Source: Ecdyonurus torrentis (Eukaryota > Arthropoda > Insecta > Ephemeroptera > Heptageniidae). From it: 64,000 nt of DNA. The position numbers and the translations under genes were made by a program. The stretch spans positions 44,063,226 to 44,127,225 of the forward strand of contig OX439131.1 of assembly GCA_949318235.1 (NCBI GenBank), in the 5' to 3' direction. Shown here piece by piece: positions 11,685-22,844 of this stretch. The notes below the pieces were generated by a model that saw only the letters and a program-made list of their open reading frames with translations, had not been told where the DNA came from and ran no database searches. How positions within the stretch are numbered: position 1 is the first letter of the stretch; each line of letters opens with the position of its first letter.

Positions 11685-12367
11685 GGAGAAATTTAGTTTG
11701 CATTATCGTCCACATGTTATATCACCCATTTAAAATGACAAGTTCTTAATTAAGAATAATCGAACATTCATAAAATCTCACATTTAGGTAGGTTTTAGGT
11801 AGGCGTATTATTATTTGGGGGGGGGGGGGGTCGGACTCATTATCATATAGGTAAGTGCGGAACCACACATAAAAAGTTCCTTACTACTCAATTATTATAA
11901 GTCCCCTGTACTCATGTGTGTTATTTATTTTTCAGTGTATATAAAGCCACTTAAATTGAGTGTGGGAAACTTAGTATCTCTTATCACAACTCTGGCCCAA
12001 TCATATAATACTGAATAAACATTAAGTTTTAAAATTTAAATTATAAATATCATACCAATTTATGGTGACCATCATAATAAACAAAATCAATCAATGGATT
12101 CCCAGTATCATTACTTACAATTATTTTTATAGCGTAATAAAAGTTTGCAAATTGATTCATTAAAATTTAATAGCTATTAGGTAGATAACCTCATACCTAT
12201 TTTTTGTTAATGTACGAGAGTAAAATTTAATAACATTTCTGGTACATTAATTTGCAAGTGAGATTTTTTTTTTAACTTTTTAGTTATAATTTTTTATTGG
12301 CTATAAAATTATTTTTTTTTCACGAAAACAAATAATCAAAAATATATAATTGAATATAAATAATTTT
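11682..12367. other. Intergenic DNA
   Basis: AT-rich, with a G-run at about 11817-11830. No gene seen. Confidence 0.5.
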
Positions 12368-12600
12368 ATACACGGACAAAAATAAAAATATAATAATTAT
12401 GCTATAGCTCATTTTCAACATATGTTTGCTCAATACAACATAATCATTGCAATGCTTTACTATATTTGTAACTATGTTACAATAAAGCATAAATATTATG
12501 TTGTACAGCATAATTATTTATGTTCTTCTAAGTTAGTATTATTTATGCAATAATAACATAAATGCAGCATAAGAAAGTTTTACTCTCCATATATATGTAA
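12368..12600. repeat. AT-rich dispersed repeat (GGACAAAAATA-end family)
   Basis: Begins CACGGACAAAAATAAAAATA and contains TTATGTTGTACAGCATAA and GCTATAGCTCATTTTCA, matching 1917-2056 in inverted orientation and parts of 45057-45595. Confidence 0.55.
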
Positions 12601-12732
12601 GCGGGGGAAAAAAAATGTTGTATTAATAAATAGCATTAAAAAACCTCGAGAGAAGTTCAGATATCAATATCTCCCCAATGTCCATCGTTTATATTGTCGT
12701 CATATTTTGTTATCATTGGATTTTTTTCCTTC

Positions 12733-12763
<31 letters not shown>

Positions 12764-13045
12764 AGTTATAAGTCACCATTGAATTTAGAACTTTTTTATG
12801 TATACTGTATATTATTATTTATATAAAATAAGCACCTATAGTCTTATAGGCCTGTTTCAAACTACTAAACATTTAGGTTCCTCTTGGCCAGTGAAATGGG
12901 TATAGACAGGGTATCATGATAAATATTTTCAAACACTAATACATTATTTAAAAATCTATTGAATATAAAGAATATTAATTATATACTTTATCCGAATATT
13001 TGGATGGCAATTCAAAAATTGATCAATTAATTGCATATCACTATA
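12601..13045. other. Intergenic DNA with A run
   Basis: An A run lies at about 12735-12760. No gene seen. Confidence 0.5.
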
Positions 13046-13733
13046 AAAATTGGTGCATTACTTTAGTTACAAATCCTAACTTATTTAAGATTATACACTT
13101 TTAAGTTATTATGAGTAGCTAAAATTATGCATTTTGGCAAATTATTAACAATAGCTAATTTTTTTTTTTTTTTTTTTTTTTTTTGCCACGATACTTCCAT
13201 TCTCCTTACAATCAAGATGCACTGAATGCACTTGTTGAAGGTTATTTATGGAATTGTCAATTTCCTCAGAATGCTATAGCATTCGAGTACGGGGGAGATA
13301 GGAGGTAGGATGAAGGGTTGAAGGGAAGGTTTGGCGGCTGTGGCCTAATGGGAACTGTCTCGGTAGTTACCTACCCGTCCAAGGGAACCATAGAAACCTT
13401 GGAGAAGACAGCCGATACTGGTCAGTTACCTGAACAGTATCTCCCGAATGCTCCAAAGCGCGTGCAGTCAGTGTAAATGCCACCACTTCTCAGGATAAGC
13501 CACGCCCTCCCCAGGTGGGAAGCGAACCGTGGATCTCCCGAGCAGTAGGCAGCAACGCTAACCACTACACCTTGGGCTCGGTGTTTAAGCTGTTTAAGTT
13601 GTTTTAAGCTATTTTAAGTTAAAATATCTATAATTTGATAAAATGTATTATTTTAGCTACTCATAATTACTTAAAAGTGATTATCTTAAATAAGTTATAA
13701 GTATACAAAGTAATGCACCTAATTACTGTGTTT
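13046..13733. mobile_element. Palindromic element split by a SINE
   Basis: The left arm (GGTGCATTACTTTAG, AACTTATTTAAGAT, TTATGAGTAGCTAAAAT; 13050-13140) is mirrored by the right arm (ATTTTAGCTACTCATAATTA, ATCTTAAATAAGTTA, GTAATGCACC; 13651-13720). The SINE at 13159-13582 occupies the loop. Confidence 0.65.
13159..13582 (-). mobile_element. tRNA-derived SINE with poly(A) tail
   Basis: On the minus strand the 5' end (GAGCCCAAGGTGTAGTGGTTAGCG) carries an A-box-like TAGTGGTTAGCG, followed by CTGCTCGGGAGATC and a B-box-like GGTTCGCTTCCC. A GC-richer body of about 300 bp with no open frame follows. The 3' end runs into about 26 A residues (T run at 13159-13184). The tRNA head resembles Asp/Gly-type tRNAs. 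It sits in the loop of a palindromic element. I cannot name the SINE family. Confidence 0.75.
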
Positions 13734-13954
13734 ACGAAACACTCAAATTTGAAACACTTTACTGAACAATTTGTAACATTTTACATGAAATATTGTTAAT
13801 GTATGGTAAATTAAGACAATGAAAAAGAAAGTTTGAATGTTTATAATCAAATTAATATAAATTGTAAATATATAATGACTAGACTAACGCATGTTGTAAC
13901 AACTAATATTGAACTGCCAGGGTCAATAAAATGTCATATTTCTTTGTTTTTAGT

Positions 13955-14302
13955 AAATAATCAAATATACACTAGAAAAAAACATAAGCATTTATATCAC
14001 AAAACACTTGATGGGACTTACATATAAATAACTTTAGTCTGTCTCAAAACCCAACTGTAACTCTGTAGCAGTGATCAGAAATGTCAATTTATGCAACCCG
14101 TACAACATTTTCATACTAATTTTTGCATGTTTCTGACGTCATAAACATGAATACTCACGCAAATTGCATACTTAACAGTATTTTCACGCTCTTTCGTGGG
14201 ACTACATTAAAATTCTGGTAAAAATTGTCAATAGTTTTGAAGATCCCATTTCGTGTTTATTCATTAAAAACACATGTTTTTTTATGTGGTCTATTGCTTT
14301 AA
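13955..14302 (+). mobile_element. TTAA miniature element, family A (copy 1)
   Basis: It shares long blocks with 22499-22844 (ACATAAGCATTTATATCAC, CTCAAAACCCAAC, GTAGCAGTGATCAGAAA, TTTCTGACGTCATAAACATG, AAGATCCCATTTCGTG, ATGTGGTCTAT.GCTTTAA). The right end is GGTCTATTGCTTTAA; the left end is degraded. Confidence 0.75.
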
Positions 14303-15204
14303 GCTTATCGCCAATACTGACCTCTCCTCTTAACTATTTACTGATAATAATGAACTATGTCTATGTAAGGAAAATTAATATTGAGCAAAATAGAGCTCCA
14401 TTATACCGCAGTTTATGAATATAGAATATGATATTCATTTTAAAAATTTCAAGGGTATAATTTCATTAAGAAAAAGAAGGGGTATATATATACATGCAAA
14501 TTTAATCTGAATTATTCATTCACAACCTTCATATTTGTGAAGGAAATGTATAACAAAACTAATAACTTTTTCAATGTTATTTGAGAAGCATTTAAATTAT
14601 AAATTTAATCCAGAGGGAGAAAATTACGCATAAAAGTTAATTTGAAATCAAGTTTTGAACGTGCATAATTTTAAGTTAAATGTCGGCAAAAGAATTAAGA
14701 TTTTTTTTTTTTACTCACGGAATGATTAATGATGCGCATTATTTTAAGTTACCTTGACGCAGACTCTTAAATTACTTGACAACAAAAAAATTAATTATTT
14801 TGTTGGCTTTTATATATACGCAATCGCCGCGACACCATACAAACAAATTTTAATATGGACCGGTCTTTACCTCTTTGGTTTAATTCCTCTACCCGCATCA
14901 TTTATGAAATACTATGTATATGAATTTATATACATTGGAAATATTTAAACATTTTTAGTTAATATTCATAGCCCTAAGTTTATTTCACACTATTAATATT
15001 TTTATTTTTATGTTCACATGTATTTTATGTTATTATATAAAAGCATTTAGTATATAAAAGCTCATACGCCGCGGTTGAAACCAAACTCAAACTATATATA
15101 AGAAAACATAACGTAATCTATGCTATAGATTTATAACATAGATAGATCTATAACAAATGTACAGAGTCTTGTATTGCTGCTTTTGATTGTAGGAGATTGA
15201 AAAA
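14303..15204. other. Intergenic DNA
   Basis: Mostly AT-rich. The + strand at 14754-14948 has a 64-codon open frame with a locally coding-like stretch (AATPYKQILIWTGLYLFG) that I cannot assign; it could be chance or a degraded insertion. Confidence 0.4.
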
Positions 15205-15254
15205 TAAACTATTTTGATTTTTTTTTAATTTTAATTTATATTTATGTCATTATA

Positions 15255-15440
15255 TCATAAATGATATTGAATTAGAACAACGTACTGTAGAAAATTGTGC
15301 TGCAGTTGCTGCACAATATAATTTTCAAGACATTGGAACATAATAATATTAATAATTGTTAAGTACAGTATATAGCAAAGATTTTGATGTATATTGAACA
15401 CATTGTGCTGAAAATGGGCTATAGAATAATAATACACTTA
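15255..15440. repeat. AT-rich dispersed repeat fragment
   Basis: CATTGTGCTGAAAATGGGCTATAG resembles the GCTATAGCTCATTTTCA block of 12368-12600. Confidence 0.35.
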
Positions 15441-15479
15441 CTTGTTACTTATTATTGTCCATGTATATGGTATATAAAA

Positions 15480-15608
15480 TATGGTATATAAAATTATGTT
15501 GACTATTTGCATTGTGATAATATAAGTTCTGAGTGTACCGCCAATGTATTGGGCGCAAGCCTGTTTTTGGTTGACAAATAAATAAAATAAAAATAAAATA
15601 AATATTTA
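15480..15608 (+). mobile_element. Non-LTR retrotransposon 3' tail
   Basis: TTGGGCGCAAGCCTG followed by TTGACAAATAAATAAAATAAAA is the layout of a LINE 3' terminus ending in short A/T-rich tandem repeats. Nothing upstream is recognisably coding, so the copy is severely 5'-truncated. Confidence 0.45.
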
Positions 15609-15900
15609 CAAAGGATATTGTGATATTTGATTCTATTATAAAAGTTTTCATTTTATAAATTTTGATAATGCAAAAATAATAATAATAATAAAAAAAAAAA
15701 ACTGATCTGATTTAACTTTGGATATAAGTTTTGCAACAATGAAAATAAATCTGATGTCTCCAACTATTTAAAATTCAAATGTTTTAGTTTGTTCGTAAAT
15801 CTTTCAACGTTTCGTGAGTAGAATACATTTTTCTGGTGTTGTAAGCAAATAAATAAAACTAGTAAAAGTAATAGCTTTTTCTTTTAAACTTTTTATTATA

Positions 15901-17304
15901 ATGGCACTTTGGGGTGGACGTTTTAAGTTCGAGCAAAAGTCAGTAACACACTGGGACTATGATGAGCCTGGCGAGGGAATCAGAGCAGACGTGCCGAGGG
16001 TACCACCCGGAGTTTTCGTCGGTAAATATGGCACCTTAGCGGGTGAGACCACGATGTTATCTGACTACCAGTTCAAGAACAGGGTGGATAACCCAGCGTT
16101 CTCGTTGAAGCTAAGTTTTAGGTTGCCACAACCTCTCAGGTGAGTGCATGAAAAATTGTATTAATTTATAATTATGAAACAAGTGGAAAAAGTAATATAT
16201 ACAGATTTGCATAGTTGATATAGTAAAGTGGTTAACGATGCTATTGTTTATGATAATAAAGTACACTGGAAAATACCAAGTACTTTCGATCATTTCATAG
16301 GAATTCTTAACACATTTTATTTTCATTGATTGAGAGGTCACGATTGCCATTGCACTGCATGTTTATTTGAAGTGTAGTTTTCAATGGTTTCGATGAAACT
16401 TATTGGTATTTTCTAGGGACTTAAATTTATGTCAGTTAATTTTTTAACTATATAGCTAAAGTTAGCATTTTGATTGCATGCTATATAGATTTACACCTTT
16501 TCATTTATTTATTTTTTTTAATATTTGTGTGACTATTGTTTTCATTTTCAAGTTTATTGTATTTTTCTTTATAATATATATTATATTTTTTTCATATAAT
16601 ACTGTATATATATAGTTAGGAAAAAAATGTCAAATTTGTGCTTCAGATGTGATGACTTCCAGTGGAAGCAAATTGTTTCTTCTTGGCCAGAAGTCGACCC
16701 CCAGCCTGACCCAAAAGTTACAATGACCCCAGAAGCTGACCTAGAGGAACAAGCACAGAGTACCTGGCCACTAGAATCCACCCCTGAGTGGTGTCTCCCT
16801 GAGTCACGACAACCGTACCATCCGTTCACCAACTTACGTATGTCTGGCCAGCGTGAGCGTCTCACCTCCACTTACACCGAGGACCTGGGTACCGTACGTC
16901 CTGGAGAGATAGCAGACGTGACCCCACCTCCTCCTGGACTGCAACCTTGGGGCATACCCCTCTTGGACACCGAGTATGACACTGAGTTCTCTGCATCGCA
17001 GCTCAGACCTCCAGGCTATCACCACCCTCACCTGCACCCAGGTATATACAAATTCTGCTCACACTGTACTTAACCTCGTAAAGAAATTAAAATAGTAAAA
17101 ATTAGATTAAATTATGTCAATAAATACTTTTTTTTTGTTATAGTTCGCCTAGAGAGACAACTTTGTCCTCGATGGGAAACTTCATACCATGCGATGTGTC
17201 GCGAGACACTCGAAGCCCCCAGCTGGGTCAAGAACTTCCTTGCTCCAAACTCTCTTCCACCAACTACTGGAGTATGTGCCCCGTGGATGACAAGAGAAAT
17301 CTAA
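15901..17304 (+). CDS. Three-exon gene for an uncharacterised 264-residue Pro/Trp-rich protein
   Basis: The coding exons are 15901-16139, 16647-17041 and 17144-17304. Boundaries are CTCAG|GTGAGT, CTTCAG|A, CCAG|GTATAT and TTGTTATAG|TT. Phases agree (2 then 1), and the joined frame is 795 nt including TAA. Exons are clearly richer in GC than the surrounding DNA. The protein starts MALWGGRFKFEQ and has no visible signal peptide or membrane segment. Pro, Trp and acidic residues recur (SSWPEVDPQPDP, STWPLESTPEWCLPE, VTPPPPGLQPWG), with ASQLRPPGYHHPHLHPG before exon 3 and a C-terminus PSWVKNFLAP...GVCAPWMTREI. The style, small and Pro/Trp/Tyr-rich without a catalytic motif, recalls ciliary or sperm microtubule inner proteins, but this is only an impression. 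AATAAA lies 7 bases after the stop. Additional 5' non-coding exons are possible. Confidence 0.75.
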
Positions 17305-17310
17305 ATTTTC

Positions 17311-17316
17311 AATAAA
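17311..17316 (+). promoter_or_regulatory. Poly(A) signal of the three-exon gene
   Basis: AATAAA begins 7 bases after the TAA stop at 17302-17304. Confidence 0.6.
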
Positions 17317-18059
17317 AATTTTAATTATAAATTCAAATGAATAATAAAAAATACCAAAAATAAAATATGAATATTTGCATGTTGATATAGTTTTTAACAA
17401 AAGATTGCGAGATAAATTTCAATTTTCAATATATAGTTGATAACACACAGCGTTAAATTTAATTAAACTGACTAAACCGTAATTAATTATTGGATATGGA
17501 TCCTTTCGCGAATCACATCACGAGATTTGTTAATTCTTAATTAATTCTTTGCTAGGAATATATATAAGATAATAACTAATAAGGTATAACAACTTAAATT
17601 TTAAAAGTGTTAGTTTTCATAATAAATACTCTCCCAATAGGAACGCTTACGACATCTTTTAAACAGCTCGTGAAGCGAGTAGTGAGCAAGTGAATCGTTC
17701 TTGCGTCAGGTGGCAGGCCAAACAGTACACTCTCATTTCTCATTTCCAGTCCTCGCGCTAAGGTCTTAGACTTGAGATATTATTTAAGTATTTGCAGTTC
17801 TTAAAATAAATATTATTCTCTTCAAATAAGTAAACAAATTTAGGTCTATAATTTGATTTTTAAAACAAAGTCTACAAAGTTGTTTTTTAAAATAAACTTG
17901 TTATGTTTTTGAAGTATTTACACATCCAAATTTTGTTTTTTTGTGTAATCATTCACATTAATTTGCAATTGAAATCATTTGAAAATAAAAAAAATTGAGA
18001 TATAACAGTTTGATATAAAATAATTTATATACATAAAAATATGCAAATTAATTATAATA
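17317..18059. other. Intergenic DNA
   Basis: AT-rich, with a locally GC-richer patch at 17640-17765 that has no extended open frame or RNA signature I recognise. Confidence 0.5.
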
Positions 18060-18145
18060 ATTAACGGCTTTTATTGGGTGAAATCAGACAACTGAACCTC
18101 TCAATTTAACCCAACTGTTTAACAGTAAAATCATTTACAATTTTA
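18060..18145 (+). repeat. Dispersed repeat segment (inverted copy at 35210-35300)
   Basis: The block CCTCTCAATTTAACCCAACTGTTTAACAGTA is present (only partly quoted in order), and its complement occurs at about 35233-35270, with similar flanks (GGCTTTTATTGGGTGAAATCAGA). Confidence 0.6.
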
Positions 18146-18265
18146 AATTAGTAGTATAAACACAAATTTCATGATGTTAATGCTTTTTTTTTTTTGTTTT
18201 GTTTACTTATGACATTTTTTTTCTTTTGTAAATAATCCATGTTGATTATTTTTAATTTTATTAAA

Positions 18266-18491
18266 CCCAGGTAAAAGTGCCAGACTTCTGGACAGTGTCC
18301 GGGTTTCAATTTCCAGCTGGACGGGCCCCATGGCTGGACATGCCATTGTTTGTCCAGCCACTTTAAGCTGGACACGTTTTTGTGTCCAGATAAAAAAAGC
18401 TGGACAAACAATGGCATGTCCAGTCATGGGGCCCGTCCAGCTGGAAATTGAAACCCGGACACTGTCCAGAAGTCTGGCACTTTTACCTGGG
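18266..18491. mobile_element. Near-perfect 226-bp palindrome rich in GGACA/TGTCC
   Basis: The arms of about 100 bp are almost exactly complementary, from CCCAGGTAAAAGTGCCAGAC at the left to GTCTGGCACTTTTACCTGGG at the right. The loop is about 45 bp and itself contains the hairpin CTGGACACGTTTTTGTGTCCAG region. Sub-palindromes GGACAGTGTCC, CCAGCTGG and GGGCCC lie within each arm. GC content is far above the surroundings. Open frames on both strands are by-products of the symmetry. Confidence 0.85.
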
Positions 18492-19854
18492 AATAGTCTA
18501 ATATTTAGCATAAATATCGGAGAAAGTTTTAATGATGTATTGATTTAAAAAAAATTTCAGTTGCATAAATATAAAACCGTATACTCCGTATAGTGTCAGC
18601 TGAAGAGAAATGTATTGACTTTTATGGTTATAAATTGATAAAAAATACTACGAGAATATTTCGAAATGTCAAAAACACAACACTTCTAAACGATAATGTA
18701 TTCCAATTTACGTTTATTCATAATTTAGGGTATACATTTATGGCTCATCACATTTGGCTCATGTGAGAAAGATAAATTGGAAGTAAAGTAATCAATAATA
18801 ACAACATTCCTGCATGTAAATTTTACGGTACATTTATGATTTTAATGCAAAACATGTGTAAAAATTTTTTTTAAACATTTTATGCTCCTTAATTTCAATT
18901 CTTCATTACATTTTAATAAATGTATTATGAAATAATTTTCAATAAATAATAATTTTCTATATACCAGGAAAGTAAAGTATATTTATTTAATATTGTTTGT
19001 GTTTACTTCCTGGGGGGAACTTTAAAATTTCAACAACTTTACACATATAGTAATAGCAAAAAGAGATAATAAGGAAATTGTGTTTAAAACTATATTTTAC
19101 ACTTTTATTCTACGTTTCTAAGAATAATTTTTTACAGAAAATAGTTTCCTCATCAATTGTTTTTCTTAAATTTTAATATAATTAATTTCTTCTTTTTTCT
19201 TTTTTTTTTTAACCTTTATATCATAAAAAGCATATTGTAATTTTTTTTTAAAAAGTAAGCAGTAAAGAAAAAAAAAAACTAACAATTTAATTATAAAATG
19301 GGAAATTTTGTTGTAGAAGTATATGATATTATGAGTGTACTTTATTAATTATTAATTTGTCTGCAACGTGAACGAAAAACAACAACAACATAAACATTCA
19401 TTAAAAATGTATAGAAAGAAAACAAAATACATTATAAACAAAAATAAAAATGTCAAATAATTAGTGCTGTGCTTTACATTATATGCAGTTGGCTGATTAA
19501 TTGAATGTCATTTTATTTTTCAGCTATCGTCTTAAATATCAGCCAAAATGTATAAAAACTCACTTCAAACAGCAATTGAACTTTGCGTTTTTTTTATATT
19601 ATTTTTAGTAGATTGAGAGCAAAATCTCATAAATTTTTTAATTAAAGTATCTACACGCATTTCAAAAACTATTGCGCTGAATTGTTAATGTTACATTTAG
19701 GCTCATAAAATTGCTAGGGACAAAAATGAAAAGAAAAGAAATATGTTTTGATTATGATGACATGAATGTGATGAATTCATTGACATCACTGGCAGTTCAT
19801 AATATAGTAAGATACATGTTACAAACAAGTAGTACATATTGATTGAAACACAAA

Positions 19855-19857
<3 letters not shown>
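18492..19857. other. AT-rich intergenic DNA
   Basis: No gene or clear element seen. Confidence 0.5.

Positions 19858-19922
<65 letters not shown>
19858..19922. repeat. (TA)n microsatellite
   Basis: Uninterrupted TA array of about 65 bp. Confidence 0.96.
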
Positions 19923-19928
<6 letters not shown>

Positions 19929-20319
19929 GGTTGTGTAACAAGAACATATAGGGAGTAGTCAGACAGACTAACAAAATGATGCGTGTGTCAAATTTCGAGC
20001 TGAAGAAGATCAAAGTATCAAATTGACTTTATTTCCTTATTATACGTAGGTTTATGATTACCTTTCAAATAACATCTTTATTAAGAGTAATTTTTGCACA
20101 ACATTTATTAGCAAATTTACAGTCGCATGATTAAAAATTATTATAGAATTGTTATTCATAATTTTCAACAAGGAAGAAGTAACATTAGTATTACTGAATT
20201 TGTAATTTGTCAAATCTCTTTTGGCTTTGAAAATCTTATTGACAATATTATGTAGATTGCCGCTCAAATAAAACCAAGAAGAGGAAAACGCCTAAGGGAA
20301 CGGAATTTTACATCAAATT

Positions 20320-20455
20320 ACTCTACACACAGAACATTATTAAACATATTACCCTTGTCAATAATTTACACCTTTACTGTATAGTATTGTATACGATATC
20401 GTAAGTTAGAGTTGTAAATTATTGACGTTATTTGTACATTCTGTGTCTAACAGTT
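20320..20455. repeat. Short palindromic element
   Basis: CACACAGAACATTATTAAA...GTCAATAATTTACACC is mirrored by GTTGTAAATTATTGACGTTATTTGTACATTCTGTG. The loop is AT-rich. Confidence 0.5.
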
Positions 20456-20741
20456 TGTGGTTTTTCTCTTTCCTTTGTATTTCATTATGCCTGTCACTTG
20501 GTGCGTGCCTCATTGTTCTCCACCTTCAAAATTCCAATAAATTTCTTCTTCCCTTATTTGATATTATGACCACAAAAAGAAAATTTTCTATATAATATAC
20601 AAAAGGCATGTATAGAATTTCAAACTATAGTATACCGATATTTTGTCTCTATAAGGAGTTTAATTAATTAAATTATCTACTTATGCGTGAAATAAGAACC
20701 ATTATTTCCTCATTATACGTTCTGTACTAGGCAGCAATAGG

Positions 20742-21081
20742 TTAAAGAAGAAGTTCGGAGGTTACAAGATGGCTTTTTCAATTTTAGATAATGAGATAAA
20801 TTGTTCATTGACTCACATTATGATGCCCCATAGACCATCCGTAGCCCCATGATAGCCCCGCAAACTTGCGCTCATCCTACGAGATATGCAACCCGCTACA
20901 ATATTTTCTATAGTACAGCTGTAACTATAATTTAAAATATATACATATCTCGCAGGATGATCACGAGTTTGCGGGACTACGGAACAGCTTTGAGTCATCA
21001 TAATATGTGAGTTTATTGACAGTTCTTATTATTATCTAACATTGAAAAAGCCATGTTGTAACCACTGAACTTCCTCTTTAA
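20742..21081. mobile_element. TTAA miniature element, family B (copy 1)
   Basis: The ends TTAAAGAAGAAGTTC and GAACTTCCTCTTTAA are inverted. Symmetry continues inward (GGCTTTTTCAAT/ATTGAAAAAGCC; CTCATCCTACGAGATATGC against GCATATCTCGCAGGATGA-like sequence). A related copy is at 52279-52628. The TTAA flank and TTAAAGxxG end recall T2/Kolobok-type miniature elements. Confidence 0.75.
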
Positions 21082-21269
21082 TGCTACACCAGGAATACAA
21101 AGAAGTATGTATTTTAAAACTGATACCATGCTAAACATTTCTTTCATATTGTCTCTAAACGTTCATACTTTACAAAAATAAATTCTAAAATATCAAAATT
21201 AATACTAAAATTCGATACAAATAAGAGATTATAAGCATTTAAAATGTTTACACTCTTCTAGTGCATGGG

Positions 21270-21350
21270 TTGTGACCCCTATTTCATATTATGTGACCCC
21301 GGCCTTATTTCATATTTCAAATAGTGAAATATGAAATAAGGGTCACAGGG
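21270..21350. repeat. Short inverted repeat
   Basis: CCTTATTTCATATTTCA and TGAAATATGAAATAAGG form a near-perfect stem; nearby GTGACCCC/GGGTCAC adds to it. Confidence 0.55.
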
Positions 21351-21399
21351 TACTAGTGAAATGAATGTATAAATAATGCACCACATGCATTCGTAATAC

Positions 21400-21545
21400 A
21401 CTTGCATCGATACTATAGCCTATAAATATACAAGTTTGAATATTTAGTAAAAATACACACGTGTTTTGATGAACAATATGAAAACATTGCAAAGGTACTC
21501 TGTCTAAAAATTTCTGCGTTCAGAGTAATTATTTGCTTTCTGAGT
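21400..21545 (+). repeat. Dispersed repeat segment, family H
   Basis: GAATATTTAGTAAAAAT and AGGTACTCTGTCTAAAAAT...TTCAGAGTAA match sequences on either side of the TTAA element at 56501-56836, giving a partial view of the unoccupied site. Confidence 0.6.
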
Positions 21546-22498
21546 ATATTTTATTGATGATAACCATAACTATATAAACGTGTTAAATGTAAATATAAAA
21601 TAAGGTGTAGTTCATTTTTAAGCGCGAAATTTAATTCTGTAAATTTTCAGTTACAAAGGAACATTTTTGTTATTTATGTTATTCTTATAAATATTATAGT
21701 AAAGCATATTCGCAAATTGAAGTATCATATATAATATGGCAGTTTTTTAACTTCACCCGCAAATCTGAAAGGGGAAAAAAAAAAATAATAAGTGAAGAAA
21801 CTTTATACTGGTATTCCTCTTTTGCTTTGTTTATTAAATATGATATAAAGCAATTATTGTCTTTTTACATTATCCAAATTTACTTTGTATAATTGCATCT
21901 GTAGAAGCATCCATAATGTTAAGATGCAGCCGCTCTTACATGCACACATATATATGGGTATATTATTATATTATATTTATACAGTATATATGAATTATTA
22001 ACTTTTTAATGCAATTTATTTTCATAGCCTTAGGTGTAATAACTTTTAGCTCGCATGTGCGTCTTACATTTGCTTTATTTTACATAATTTGAAGTTTCAA
22101 ATTTATATAAACATATACAATAAAAGCACTGAATTCCAAAAATAATTATTAATACTGCAGTATTATTGATTTGATTAACATAGTATATTTCATTCATTAA
22201 ATAAAAATACTGAAAATAAAACTCATCTCATTAGTTTTATATTTAATAATATGCTACAGTATACTGTATACATAGTAAAAGTTTTAATTGCATTTTAAAA
22301 CATTATTTAACACTGATGTTCAATTTTCACGTTTATCCCAGTGGATTTTTTTAAATCAAATTAGTAAAGTATTTTGATGAAGGTTGCATTATAGCCTCAG
22401 GATTGTAATGTACATACATCATAATACTGCATTGCATATTATTCGTTTAGTTCATTTTTCAACATTGCATGGAAATATTATTTAGAAAATAAAAATTA
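21546..22498. other. AT-rich intergenic DNA
   Basis: No gene or bounded repeat seen. Confidence 0.5.
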
Positions 22499-22844
22499 TT
22501 AAAAGAATAGACCAGATAAAAACATAAGCATTTATATCACAAAACACTTGATGGGATTTACATATTAAATAACATTAGTTTGTCTCAAAACCCAACAGTA
22601 GCCCCGTAGCAGTGATCAGAAAATGCGATTTTTGCAACACGCACAACATTTTTATACTAATTTTTGCATGTTTCTGACGTCATAAACATGAATACTCACG
22701 CAAATTGCATATTTTACAGTATTTTCACCCTCTCTTATGGGGCTACATTAACATTCTGGTAAAAATTATCATCAGTTTTGAAGATCCCATTTCGTGTTTA
22801 TTCATTAAAAAGCAAATACTGTTTTATGTGGTCTATGGCTTTAA
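22499..22844 (+). mobile_element. TTAA miniature element, family A (copy 2)
   Basis: The left end TTAAAAGAATAGACC and the right end GGTCTATGGCTTTAA are inverted repeats. The body matches copies at 13955-14302, 32924-33136 (partial) and 56501-56836. It contains CTGACGTCATAAACATG and no coding sequence. Confidence 0.8.

Noticed and set aside
15901..15925. LWGGRF start as in argininosuccinate lyase
   Set aside because: Nothing after the hexapeptide fits that enzyme, and the protein is far too short.
18330..18350. GGACATGCC followed by TTGTTTGTCC, resembling a p53 site
   Set aside because: The second half-site does not fit RRRCWWGYYY, and the motif is explained by the repeated GGACA units.
18169..18548. 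Three open frames with similar peptides on both strands
   Set aside because: They arise from the symmetry of the 226-bp palindrome.
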